Positions 16,997 through 50,619 of a DNA stretch of 64,000 nt are shown piece after piece; the first letter of the stretch is position 1, and the number at the start of each line of letters is the position of its first letter. The position numbers and the translations under genes were made by a program. Source of the DNA: Phalacrocorax aristotelis (lineage: Eukaryota; Chordata; Aves; Suliformes; Phalacrocoracidae); contig NC_134288.1 of assembly GCF_949628215.1 (NCBI RefSeq), positions 2,790,001 to 2,854,000 on the forward strand, written 5' to 3'. The notes below the pieces were generated by a model that had not been told where the DNA came from, made no database searches, and was given only the letters and a program-made list of their open reading frames with translations.

Positions 16997-18519
16997 CTAG
17001 CGGAGGGGACGGGTCCGGTTCTAGGAGGCCTGGCTTTCACCTTCTGTGAGGGACAATGTTGGACTTCGCCTTGAGACCCTTTTTGCAGGGCCCTTTCTCC
17101 TCAGGCCAAGCTCCCCCAGAAGCTCTGCACAGATAGGTGCTGTCACTGCGCCTGGGATGGGCGGTGGCCTCTCCACCCGGGGCCTGCTCTGCCACGTGTT
17201 GTTTGGGTCTGGTCTGTCCTGAGCGGGGAGGCAGGTATGTTGTGGAGGCCCAGAATGGTGCACGGGAGCAGGTTCGCGTGAGCAGCCCGTGCCAGGGCTC
17301 AGCCAGAGGGGAGCGGCGGGAGCAACCCCCTCTCGAACGGGAGCTCACTACCCTGCTGTGCCGCACACGGGCTTGGCCTTGGACAGTCTCCCATGGAGCA
17401 TCCCCTGGGGAAGGGAGGCCTTCGGTCCCACAAGGAGACAAGGCCGAGGGTGGACAGTTGACATTCAAGCGCTAACTGCTCGGCGGTGGAAATTTGTGAC
17501 CGAGGAACGACCCGGCACGGAGGGCAAGGAGGCCCCACTGCGAGAAGGGGTTGACCTGGCTGGAAGCAGGGGTGCCAGAGACAGCAGGACTCTCTGCAAG
17601 GGAGCGCAGTTTCCCTGGGTGATTAGAAACAGCCTCGGCACTGCCTTGTAGCCATCCTGGAACGGAAGCTCTCAGGGGCCACCTCTGACTGGCCAGCAGA
17701 GCTGCTCTGGGAGATGGGCCCACGGCCCAGCTGAGGTGCCCCAGGCAAACCGCTCAAACTGCTCACGGGATGGGCGCTGGTGCAAGGGGAGGGAAGGAAC
17801 CTGCTTGTGACGCATCATTGCCGACTCCAGGTAGAGCCGCTCTGCCCAATGCATTGTTCGGGTTTTTTGGTTTAGCTTGGTTGTTTTTCGTATTCAAGCA
17901 CAAACGTGGGTTTAGTTTGCCTCGAGGGGTGCCGTAAAAATTCCCCAATAGCAGGAAACAGAGCCCGGCCTACCCAGAGAACCTCTCGAGTCTTTGGTTT
18001 ACCACTCTGCCCATCTGCAGAGAGAAAGTAACCCCAGCTGCAGGGAGCCTACAGCGGGCACCTGGAGGGGCCCTCACAGCCCTGCGACACCGGCAACAAG
18101 GGACATGTTGTGCAGGCGTTCTTTAGCTCTAACTTCTGGAAGGCCTTCCCACAGGAACTGCTATGTAGTTCTGGAGGCTGTGAGCAGTGGCTCGAGGTAA
18201 GGCGTGAGCTCCCTCAGTCTCTCTCTCCACCCCAGCCTCTTTCCCGGGACAATGCCAGCCCTTCAGGATCACCAGCACTCGTCCCCACACCTCCACAGCC
18301 AGCCCCTCTCTCCCCCAGGCTAAAGGCGTCCTTCTCTCCTGGCTGGCCAAACCAGAGGTCCCTCCTGTTCCCTGGCAAGATGGTGAGAAAGAGAGTCTAG
18401 GTCCAGTACTGTGATATCCTGGAACTTTGCAGGGGAAGACTCTCCACTAGAGACCTGCAGCCATTCCAGACATCTTTTAGAAGGCAGGGCATGGAAGAAG
18501 GGTAAGGATCGTGTATGGA
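16997..18519. other. Unassigned sequence right of the array
   Basis: GC-rich, unique sequence with no recognisable coding homology on either strand. In human the PIGU gene would be expected on this side of MAP1LC3A, tail to tail; I recognise no PIGU exon here. Confidence 0.5.
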
Positions 18520-19560
18520 AACCTCAACATGAGCTGGCAATGTGTACTCATAGCCCAAAACGACAACTGTATCCTGGGCTGTACCAAAAGTGTCATGGCC
18601 AGCATGTTGAGGGAGGTGATTCTCCCCATCTACTCTGTGCTGTTGAGTCTTCACCTGGAGTGCTGCATCCAGCTCTGGAGTCCTTAGCACAGGAAAGACA
18701 TTGACCTGTTGGAGTGGGTGCAGAGGAGGGACACCACTCCTAGGAGGAAAGGCTGGTAGAGTTGGGGTTTTTCAGCCTGGAGAAGAGAAGGCTTGGGAGT
18801 GATCTAATTGCGGCCTTTCAGTAAGGAACTTCTTAGAAATATGGAGACAGATGTTTTTAGCTGCTTCTGTAGCAATATGACAATTGGTAATGGTTTTAAA
18901 CTAACAGAATGTGGATTCAGGCTAGATAAAAGGAAGATTTTTACAATGAGGGTGGTGAGACACTGGGAACAGGTTGCCCAGAGAGGTGGTTGATGCTCCG
19001 TCTCTAGAAATGTTCAACAGCAAGTTGAACAGGGCTCTGAGCAACCTGATCTAGTCAGAATAGAATAGAAGCATCTAGGCTGGAAAAAACCTTTAGGATC
19101 ATCAAGTCCAACCATTAACCTAACACTGCCAAGTCCACCACGTCTCCAAGAACTACATCTACGGATCTTTTAAATAACTCCTGGGATGGTAATTCAACCA
19201 CTTCCCTGGCCAGCATCCTCCAGTGCTTGACAAGCCTTTTGGTGAAGAAATTTTTCCTAATATCCAATCTAAACCTCCCTGGTACAACTTGAGGCCATTT
19301 CCTCTTGTCCTATCACTAGTAACTTGGGAGAAGAGACCAACACCCATCTTGCTACAACCTCCTTTCAGGTAGTTGTAGAGTGTGATGAGGTCTCCTCTCA
19401 GTCTCCTCTTCTTCAGACTAAACAACCCCAGTTCCCTCTGCCGTTCCTCATAAGACTTGTGCTCTAAAATGTTGAAGGTGTCCCTGCTCATTTCAGGGGA
19501 GTTGGACTAGATGACCTTTAAAGGGCTCTTCCAACCAAAACTATTCTATGATTCTATGAA
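18520..19560 (+). repeat. CR1 LINE, interrupted by a second CR1
   Basis: Typical CR1 3'-part text in plus orientation (TTTTCAGCCTGGAGAAGAGA near 18769, ending TATTCTATGATTCTATGAA at 19542-19560). It breaks off after CTGATCTAGT (about 19056) and resumes with TGAAGGTGTCCCTGCTCAT (about 19480), exactly as the consensus would continue. The 0.41 kb between is another CR1 in the opposite orientation. Confidence 0.9.
19057..19472 (-). repeat. CR1 LINE nested in the preceding CR1
   Basis: Reverse-orientation CR1 (AGAATAGAATAG followed by GGATCATCAAGTCCAACC, later TCTCCTCTTCTTCAGACTAA) splitting the older plus-strand element. It is therefore the younger of the two. Confidence 0.9.
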
Positions 19561-20697
19561 GATATGCCAACACAGGTAGTGCTGTTTTGCCTTTCCTATA
19601 TCTCTGCCTTTTGAAAGCATGAGTTCACTGGCTGAGGTCACATGTAGCAGGGAGCCATAGTGGTGAAGGCAATCCTCATGTCTCCAGGTGACTGCATTCA
19701 TGTGAAGAGTGGGATACCTCAGCTCCACTACTACACCCCATCAAGGGCTCCAGCCCACTCTGTTCAGGCACATCTGCTACTTTTACCAACTCCCACAGGG
19801 AGAAGCCTCAGCAGGTCTGACACTGATGTGGGGCCGCTAAACCAAGGCACAGCCCCATCACCTGCAGGAGCTCATCCCACAGGGATGATGGGAGCGGACC
19901 TTAGCTCAGGGACTAGAGTGTAAATACTGTGAGGCTGGTGCTTAACAAGGGGCAACCCCCATTGCTGCTCCAGCTGCCAGAACCAGTGGGGCACCTGTTC
20001 TCACCTATACTCTGCTGGGTGCTGTGCTTCCAGCTGGCTTCTCACCCTTCTTCTTCAGTGCTGACCCACCTGTGTGCACTCTGCTGGCTCTGTCCCTTAC
20101 ACCAGCTCCTTTCCTGTACAAAAGATTCCCTGCAGGTGCAGGACAAGAGAGTCAGCTGCAAGTCAGGCAAACAGTATCTAAACCCTTCTCTGCTGGGGAG
20201 TGCGAAGGAAGTAGAGCAAGCTGAGGGGCAGAGAAACACACTGAAATGCTAAATGGCCATCAGCCCCCCCCTTTGGTTGGAAAACAGTTTTGACTGAGTG
20301 CTCAGGGAGACTTCCTGCACTGCTCAATGTTTCCTTTAAAAGCAGAGACTTTGCAAATGCCTTCCACCCCAATTTTTTTTCTTCCCAGATGAGGAAACTT
20401 GGTCACAGGACAAGAGACTTAGCTAACACTATGTCACAGGTAGGGGAAGGATAACCATGTTTCCCACATCACCACCCAGTTCTCTGCCCTCTACACTGAG
20501 CTTCCACCTTTGCCTCAGCCCTGACCAGCTGCTTCTGCCATAGCTAGGACTAACCAGCTCCAAATCCTGGCAGGCATACAATGCACCTGTGAACATGGGG
20601 AATATGTGTCACTCTTACTTGATACTAGGGACATTAACACAGACAAATGAGATGGGAACAGAACATTCCTACAAGACACGACTTAAATTTATGTTTA

Positions 20698-20728
20698 TTT
20701 TATATATAGATATATATACACACACACC
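20698..20728. repeat. (TA)n/(CA)n microsatellite
   Basis: TATATATAGATATATATACACACACACC-type dinucleotide run. Confidence 0.9.
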
Positions 20729-21093
20729 TTTGTATAGATTAAACTGGGTGGGATTTTATCATATACTTTTTTTGGTATAATACATGAGAAACAGGAACAG
20801 GAACATAGCAAATATAAATCAGTACATTCCTTAAGCAACCTCTTAGCCACACTGAGACTGAAAAACTGCATGCAATGGGGAGACAAAGAGAAGAAAATTG
20901 ATTTTATTTAAAAAAAATACAATCTAGGTACAGCTGTCAACAGATGAGCAGCACTATATATGGCAAACCTGTATAAATTAAAAGTAAATTCCACTCTGAC
21001 ATCTACTATGCTTTGAAGTGCAAAGAAGTCTGACTTATTTACCTACAGAATACAGGAAAGACTGCCCACTTTCCCTGTTCCAATCAGTCCCTT

Positions 21094-21219
21094 AAAAAAA
21101 AAAAAACCAAAAAACCAACAAACCCCAACAAAACACAACAAAAAAACACGCACAAAAACAAAACCACAACAAAAAAAACCCCAAAACCACCAAACAAAAA
21201 AAACAATAAAATAAATCTA
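21094..21219. repeat. A-rich low-complexity tract
   Basis: Runs of A separated by C or CC over about 125 bp; no element family recognised. Confidence 0.85.
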
Positions 21220-21362
21220 AAGGATATACATTATCCACAGTCCTACAGAGACGCCTAAATCTACTCAGTAGCACCAAGAATCTGGTATGGGTGTAATTAA
21301 AATCAGTTAAAACTTGGGAGCAATGGTAACATCTGTTTGCTGCTTTTGCAGACCTCCTGTCC

Positions 21363-21368
21363 TTTATT
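21363..21368 (-). terminator. Candidate poly(A) signal of MAP1LC3A
   Basis: TTTATT on the plus strand (AATAAA on the minus strand), 400 bp beyond the stop codon, giving a 3' UTR of about 0.42 kb. Other AATAAA-like sites lie further left (for example near 20904), so the choice is tentative. Confidence 0.5.
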
Positions 21369-21767
21369 AGTGTCTTGGAGGAGCGGCGGCTCTCCCTGTG
21401 CTGAAAGTGAAGGCGACAGCATCTTGTCGGCTGCACACACACACAAAGAGCACAGTGAGAGCAGCTGAAGGTTACACGAAGGGGACTGGATGGGCAGCCA
21501 AGGCCCAACGTGTGTGCGTGGGTGTCTGTACCTATGTGCGCACGTGGGTATGGGTGTGGAGGGAGTGGGACTAATATACACAGAGGTGAAGGGTTCTGCA
21601 AGTCCAACACGCCATAAGCCTCTTTGGTGACAGGGTGACGGGAAGGGGAGGGAGAGAAAGGGTCAGCACAGTTCCCCTCTTGTGAGCCCCTGGTTGTGTT
21701 GTCTTCCAAGGCCAGGAGGCTGTGCACCACAGTTCATCTGTCTCCACATGCCACCTCTCAGGAAGCC

Positions 21768-38387
<16,620 letters not shown>

Positions 38388-38460
38388 GGCGGCCGGGAGA
38401 GCGGCGGGCACCTCCGTCCGGCGGCGCGGCCTGCGCTGGGGCTGCGGCGGAGCCCGGCGG

Positions 38461-38495
38461 TGACGTCAGCGCGGCACGCCCGGCGGGGGCGGGGC
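38461..38495 (-). promoter_or_regulatory. MAP1LC3A promoter elements (CRE and GC box)
   Basis: A full palindromic CRE, TGACGTCA (38461-38468), 74 bp upstream of the start codon, followed by GGGGGCGGGGC (38485-38495), a Sp1-type box. They lie in a CpG-rich stretch (about 37980-38640) with no TATA box. Confidence 0.7.
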
Positions 38496-38681
38496 TTGGC
38501 CCCGCGGAGCATGGGGAGACTCACGGACGAAGAGGGGACGCCCGGCAGGGACGAGGGGGGGGACACGCGACTGCGAGGAAGGAGTGGGGGCTGTTCGCGG
38601 GGGTCCCCTCGCACCCTGTCGGACATGAGGAACGGCCTCCCCTTGCCCGCCGCTGTCAGCACGGACACGTCCTCACTCAGG

Positions 38682-39245
38682 TCACGGAATCACAGGATGT
38701 CCTGTGTTGGAAGGGACCCACAAGGACCATCGAGCCCAACTCCTGCACAGGACACCCCAAATTCACACCGTGGCTCTGAGGGCCTTGGCCAAGGGCTTCT
38801 GGAATATCGCCAGGCTGGTGCCGTGATGCCTCCCTGGGGAGCCTGTGCCAGGGCTCCACCACCCTCGGGGGGAAGAGCCTTTCCCTAATGCCCAGCCTAA
38901 CCCTCCCCTGGCACATCTCCCTGCCGTCCCCTCGGGGCCGGGCCTTGGTCACCACAGAGAAGAGGTCAGCCCTGCCCCTCCTCCTGCCCTCGGGAGGGAG
39001 CTGCAGACCATGATGAAGGCTGCCCTTGGCCTCCTCTGCCTCAAGCTGAACACACCAAGGGACTTTAGCTGCTCCTTGTATGGCTTCCCCTTTAAACCCT
39101 TCCCCAACTTCATGGCCTCCTCGGGATCAGGACACATTCTAGTAACTTTGTATCTTTAATATACTGTGGTGCCCCAAACTGCCCACAGTACTTGAGGTGA
39201 GGCCGCAGCCGTGCAGAGCAGAGCGGGAAGTAGAGCACAATAGAG
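38682..39245 (-). repeat. CR1 LINE 3' part
   Basis: Begins ACGGAATCACAGGATG...GTTGGAAGGGACCCACAAGG in short matching stretches (the CR1 3' end reversed), continues with CCCTAATGCCCAGCCTAA and ends near GAGGTGAGGCCGCAGC. It lies within 300 bp of the MAP1LC3A start codon, just upstream of the promoter. Confidence 0.9.
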
Positions 39246-42200
39246 GTCTGAGGCAGTCTCTCTTCAGACAGGTGTTTTTCCTCTTAATCAGCACAGAGCT
39301 GGTACAGTGACCTGTCCAGTGCTACAAATACAAGAGAGAGACGTTGACATCATTGGAAAGGTCGTTTGCAGTCAATAATGAATGCAGTGATACGGCATGA
39401 CCCGTGAGATGGGATGGTTTATTGAGGACAACCCCAACCATCAGCGATTCTCTTGCTTCAGCTGGAGGGGAGCACATGGAGGGCCCGGTTTGACAGCCCT
39501 TGGGCTGGTGTTTTCAGAGGCGGTTGGAGGACAGAAGTGTCAGCATTTCCAGCACACAGCAGATCCTCTGGATATGTCAGCTCAAACATCTTCTGAGTGT
39601 TGCCGCTGGCTCCCATTGGCAAACACTGATGCTGCGAGGCTGGTGGAGGGCAAGCCTCCGTGGCGGATACTGCTGAGACAGTCCAGACCTCAGGCGTATA
39701 TGTGAGCTTCTACAGTCAACAAACCTGGACATATACTCATCTCACCAAAATAATCATATATTTGCAATCCCCACAGGTCCCTCTATCATTTCTCAACTAA
39801 CGAGTCTGTTGTTTGCCCTACTGCATTCAGAGCCACATCTACGCTGAATATTTTAAAGATTACAGCACAACTACAAATAGGGCAGGCTATTTCTGGAGCT
39901 ACTGTAAGTGAATCAAAAACCAACTGCAAACAGAATGCCAATGTTTCACGAAGAACCATGTTTAATATTCCCCGTCAGTGTATACCGCAACCAAAGCTGT
40001 ATTCTGCCAAAGCAATGTTTCATTGTTTACAGTGAATCAGCATGAAACATGAGTGAATACAAAGTCCAACCTTGGTAAAAAAAAAGGCACGAAAGATGCA
40101 TCTATTACAAAACTGCTCCAATTATTAAAAGTGTGACCAATTAAAAGAAATATATATTTAACTACAATTGAACAAAGTCTTTTCTCTTGTAGGGTTTACC
40201 CAAGAACAGAAACAATTACTTTCATGGTCAACATCACAGATATTCCTCGACCAAGCAGCAGCAGTAGATAATTATAACAGTGAATCTGAAGAGCTTATGC
40301 TTCCTTACTGGTATGTGTTTAATTAAGACACAGGTAGAGACGTTCATTTCCGACATAGGTCCTTTTAATCAGAAAATACATAAGGGAAAGCTGTAATGTT
40401 GCCATGACAAGCTGATCAACTTTATGGACTGCTTCCTCAGGCAAAGGATTTTTTTTATTACTGTTGTTATAAAGTGTTAACCTCTTTTTGATGACAGGCA
40501 TGAGGAACTCTCTCTAATTTAGTGATTTGATCCCTGATTTTATCCATGCAGAACTTGTTGCAGGACTGGGGCTGTAGAAGATTATTCATACGCCAGTAAT
40601 GGGAGAAAAGACACTGGTTCATGGAAGCTCCTCTCAGCATGCTAATGTCCTTACAAAACTGAGACACAGATCAAGTAAGTTTTACTTCTAATAGAGCAGA
40701 GTATGATTTATACGCTTCTTGTTTTAGCCCTCGGCTTTCCTGAAAAATCTTGCACACACTAATACCTCTCTTGACTGTTCATACTGATGACATTAACAAA
40801 ACTCCTTATTTAAGGAGGTGCAATTCAGATCCAAAAAACTCTGGATCAGCCAAAGATTTAAAGCTGGAAGAAACCAGCTGCATCAACCCAGCACCAGCAA
40901 GCTGTCCTAACTTGACCTAGGATCAACAACAAGCTTCACGCGTGCCAGCATTCCTGAATGGTAAACATGGCTGATAATAAGCACCCCTGGATGCTTGTGA
41001 AACTGTGCTACTGGAGGAAAACCTCCCCAAAGGAATCCTGTCATGCTGGTAAAGGAAGTGCATTTTTGTCTATAGAAATTGTGTTGATGCTCAGGCTTCT
41101 GCTGACATGGCAGTGCTTGTCAGAGCTCTCTGTCCCTGCACACCCCAGCTGCCACAGCTTTTCCTACAGATGATACTGGGTCAAGGAGCTGCTCTAGCTC
41201 TACTAACTTAAGGCCAGGCTATATTGCTGTAACTGTCTATGCCAGACTTCCCTCCCCTACAGATGTAGCTGACTACTTTGGGTATATAAAGACCAAACAT
41301 AAAAGTCCCATATGCAAAGAGGAGCACTGCAAATCAGAGCTCAACAACCCTTCATCTGCCTGAGGTGGCTTGGGAGGGTGCTGGAACAAACACAAACTGG
41401 AGCAGCTTAAAAGAGCTGCTCTAAGATCCATATAAGATAAGTTTCTACAAGCCTAGCTTTTGCAGTATCAATATGTTATCCCCTCCATTCCTCTGCCAGA
41501 GCCTTATCTCCGAGTAGAGCACATCCCTGGGCCTCAAGTGCTGCTGTTCACAGCTCAGAGCTGTACCTCAGGCTTCCTTTCATTAGTTTGTTAATGCATT
41601 AAGGTTTGTTTTCCACATCTCAGCAGCAGATACTTCCTCTGCCTTCAGAGAAAGATCCATCAAAACTGACTTCTCCAAGACAGCAAATTAGGCCGGTCCC
41701 CAGCCACAACAAAGCAAGCCTAAGTCACAGATCACAAAGGTTATTCAAGCCCTCTTTCCCACCACCTTTCTGGCTAGAAAAAGGACTAGAACTGTAACGC
41801 TTATTTTCCTATTCTTCCTCAATTTGACAATAATTTTACCACAAAAATGACGAGGCCCAGACTCAGCAGACACAGGCCAAGAAGCAGAACTTTATCCCAT
41901 CTCTTTCTTTACCCTCTTTAGGATAACTCAGGAAAAGTGAAATCCTCCCCTAACTTGCATACAGAGGAATTGCTTCCAGCCAGATCTCTGTGACTCTCTG
42001 ATGCTCCTGATCCAAGTAAGACACTTTCTCTCCATAATAAGCATATAAATGGAAGTGGTTGCTCTTCAGCTTCATCCAGCCCTTTCCCTTTCTTAAAAAA
42101 ACAATTTAATTAACTTTGAATGCTAGTGTAAGGGTAGCACTAGCACAGCATTAAGCAAGGCCCTGCCCAGATGGATTTGACAAGCTCCTCTAGACTCCAA

Positions 42201-42269
42201 AACCAGCTTCTTAAAGACACCTTTATTCAAACTCCTGAGTATATTTCAAGTCAGACTGCTAACAATCCT

Positions 42270-42355
42270 TGAAAAAAGAAAAAAAACCCAACAACAAAAA
42301 CCTCCAAAAAAACCCAAAACAAACCCAAACCCCCCCAAGCCCCCTTCAAAACCCC
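42270..42355. repeat. A/C-rich low-complexity tract
   Basis: Runs of A and C (AAAAAACCCAAAAC-like units), similar in composition to 21094-21219. Confidence 0.8.
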
Positions 42356-43861
42356 AAACAATCAGCATGCAGCAGGAACTCAGTAATTTCACGGCAAGTT
42401 TACGGTCTCAACACGATGCAGAAAATGGGCATGATCTTTGTTTTGCAATAGGGTTATTTATTATAGCTTGTTTAAAAAAACCCTCCTCAACACTCTCTGT
42501 CCCAAAGTCAGATATGACACAAAACCACTGGTAGGACAGCTATCCTTACGGAAGTGACCAAAAGAATGCAGGACGCTAAAGACGTTTTTGACATTTTTCA
42601 GCATTCAAGAGAGTAACACTGCCACCTACTAGGGAAAGCTGGACGCGTAAGCAGGTCACCACCTCCAAGGAAACATTTCTCTGGCTATGACCAACAAAAG
42701 ATAGAGGACTAAATTCACATTTTCCTTCTGCCTTGCCTGACTATTCAGTTATTATCCAGACTTCAGCTTGCTGGAGATAATTTTTCTGGAGACAGCATTC
42801 AATTAAATTATGCCAGATCACAAGCATTAGATAAGCTGCTGTGTATCAGGAACTACTCCAAAAGCAGAGCACGATTTCAGACCCTATTCATTGGTTTGAT
42901 GGCATGGCTTAAAACCAAGATTCAGTAATAAAAGGGCCAGGGTACACATGCTACGCGAGTCATCTGTCCGTTTTCTATGACTAGGAGATGGGTGTTTATG
43001 TCAGTCACTTCTTGGCACCAAATGGGATCCCAGAGCTACACCAATTTAGTGTGGTCAGCCATATGCCGGTGGGAGAAACAGTTCGTAAACTGAGTAACAG
43101 CCGACACTGAGTCACGATGACAGCTGAGATACCCCAAAATACTGTAAAGCACCCCCACCCAGATGCTGCAGGACTGACCACTTTACAGATCTCAAAAAGC
43201 ACTTCTGACCTCTGTGGTCACAAAACACTAAGTAAAAAAAAAATCAGACACAGTCTATAAATTAATGTCCAAGTCTAAAAAAGCACAGAAAACAAATGCA
43301 GAACATAACATGTTATCTTAGCTGTTTGAGTCACTATGTACCCACCCCATCACTTCGTTCTCTGAAATCCAGTAAACTGTCCAAGTCAACACTGATATTT
43401 TTACTAAAGACTCCAAAACTGCACTGCAGCCACCTGCCTGTAGCCCCTAACCTCCCGAGATCATCCATAAATTCTTAGTCTGTTCCTCGATGTAGAACTG
43501 TACAGTATCACACTTTACTACTACTTCTTTTAATTTTGAAAGAGTGGGGCTAAACATGGGTTATACGCTTCTGCTAACAGATACACGCGTCAGGAGTGAT
43601 CCCTCACCGGCACAACAACAAGCATCCCCTAATAAAACCGCAGTTACTCAATCAAGATTCTTTGTTTAATTGTACAATGTTTCATGCCTGAAGGCTGGGC
43701 CTCTTTGCTCAGGTGCACTTCGGGAGAAATTCCTCTTCCTTTTCAGGCTGGTAAAACACTTCTATCACAATCAGTCGGAGGCCAGACATGTGAGGAGGCT
43801 GAAGCACAAGCAGGCAGCTACACTACCCACAAGCCCCACTCCTTCTCTGTGTGACAAACAA

Positions 43862-43932
43862 GGCTGGGGAATGAACCGGGCTCTCTGAGCACTGCTCCCT
43901 GCTGTAGCAGTCTGCTGCACTGAGCTACCCCC
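43862..43932 (-). repeat. tRNA-like sequence, likely pseudogene or SINE head
   Basis: Read on the minus strand it starts GGGGGTAGCTCAGTGCAGCA and contains a B-box-like GGTTCATTCCC at the right spacing near its 3' end. The A box has extra bases and the acceptor stem does not close well (GGGGGTA against CCCAGCC). A functional tRNA is therefore unlikely; a decayed tRNA copy or tRNA-derived SINE head is more plausible. Confidence 0.4.
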
Positions 43933-44701
43933 AGTATGCAAAGAAAATGCAGCGTGAGACAACATGCATCATTTCTGAGTCTGGGCTATGATGTTCTGCA
44001 CGTCACCAACACACTGCAGTACAAGCCGGAGTTGTGTCAACACATGTGACAAACATCAACACAAAAATTTTGCACAAATTCTTGAGCTCCGCGAGCAATT
44101 ACAAGGCTTTTTCAAGGCTACAAAAATAACCCCTTGATTAGTTTGGAGGAACCAGATGACCTCTATTTGTCCTTAAAGGCCATCAGCAAAAAATTACTAA
44201 AGGAGGATACCAGATCAAACTGGCTGCTGGATTGTGATCGTATGAGAGCTCCAGCAGGCAGTCTTGACTGCCTTCCTTAGCTGCAACACTTCTCTGCCTG
44301 AAACAAAAAGGGAGTGGTAGGAAGATGCTCCAACATACAAGGTGATTTTCAATACATTGCACATGAACTTAGACTAAATCCTTCTTTAGAGAAAGCAAAT
44401 GATGAGTAAAAATAGTCTTAGGAAGGTTCTGTTTTTTGAAGAAAATCTCCATCAATCATGAGAATAATTAAAATCTTCAGAAGGAAAACACAAAAGACAA
44501 AAACAGTCACTGATGACACTTTTTAATTTGATATGGCCAGACTTTTTCAAAGTAACTTGTAAAACCAACAGAATAAGACAGAACTAGAGGATAGCCAAGT
44601 TTCATATTCACAGGCATTCAAAAGTAATAGTGTAAAAGTGTATCTCAAATAGCAGTGACAGAAGCATGGAAACATACAAAGAAAAATCTTTTTAGTAGAG
44701 T

Positions 44702-44707
44702 TTTATT
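44702..44707 (-). terminator. Candidate poly(A) signal of DYNLRB1
   Basis: TTTATT on the plus strand (AATAAA on minus), 250 bp beyond the stop codon. It fits a short 3' UTR, but other sites cannot be excluded. Confidence 0.45.
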
Positions 44708-44956
44708 ATATTTTCTTCCTATTAAAAGAATCTGTCACTTTTACTGCCTGATTCTAATTCACAAACTCCTCAAAATGACTTGTGATACAAAAAAAAGCGC
44801 CACTTGTTCTGTTTGTAAACAACAAAAACACGTGCTTTTGTCTTTCCAGACATTACTGAAGTGGCACAGCAGAGTTAACACAAATGCTCTATTCTTTACC
44901 ATTAAATTAAAAAAAAAAACACCACACAGTTGGGTAACACAGACCAGTCAGTGTAA

Positions 44957-50354
<5,398 letters not shown>

Positions 50355-50390
50355 CTCGAGCCGCCGCCTCTCCGCCCCGTCACGGCACCG

Positions 50391-50417
50391 CGCGCATGCG
50401 CCGCCCGCTCGGCCAAT
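50391..50417 (-). promoter_or_regulatory. DYNLRB1 promoter elements (NRF1-type site, CCAAT)
   Basis: CGCGCATGCGCC (50391-50402) fits the NRF1 palindrome, and CCAAT (50413-50417; an inverted CCAAT for the minus-strand gene) fits NF-Y. They lie 37 and 59 bp upstream of the ATG in a CpG-rich stretch (about 49880-50620) with no TATA box. Confidence 0.65.
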
Positions 50418-50619
50418 CCGCGGGGAGGAGCGGAGGGGCGGGGCACGCCCTGCCCCGGAACCATTTGTTCCACAGCGGCTGCCGTGGTGACGCCCGCCGC
50501 TGCCGGCGCCCCGCGCGGGGCCGTTGGCGCGAACCGCTGCCGCCGCAATGAGGGCGTGGGGAGGCGACGGCCGTTACCACCGCCCGCTCCCGGTGCTGAC
50601 CCCGCTCTCTGCTCGAACC

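Larger units (their letters stand above)
19561..21362. other. Intergenic region downstream of MAP1LC3A
   Basis: No recognisable gene. Contains a (TA)n(CA)n tract at 20698-20728 and an A-rich, C-interspersed low-complexity stretch at 21094-21219. Confidence 0.6.
39246..44701. other. Intergenic region between MAP1LC3A and DYNLRB1
   Basis: About 5.5 kb with no recognisable gene. It holds an A/C-rich low-complexity tract (42270-42355) and a tRNA-like sequence (43862-43932). Confidence 0.6.

Noticed and set aside
19929-20252. Possible coding exon downstream of MAP1LC3A
   Set aside because: No recognisable homology, no convincing splice sites, and low-information composition.
21094-21219. A-rich tract as a retrogene poly(A) tail
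   Set aside because: No adjoining intronless gene copy on either side; it is interspersed with C and fits low-complexity DNA.
41281-41290. TATATAAAG as a promoter
   Set aside because: Isolated AT-rich match in intergenic DNA with no following gene or exon.
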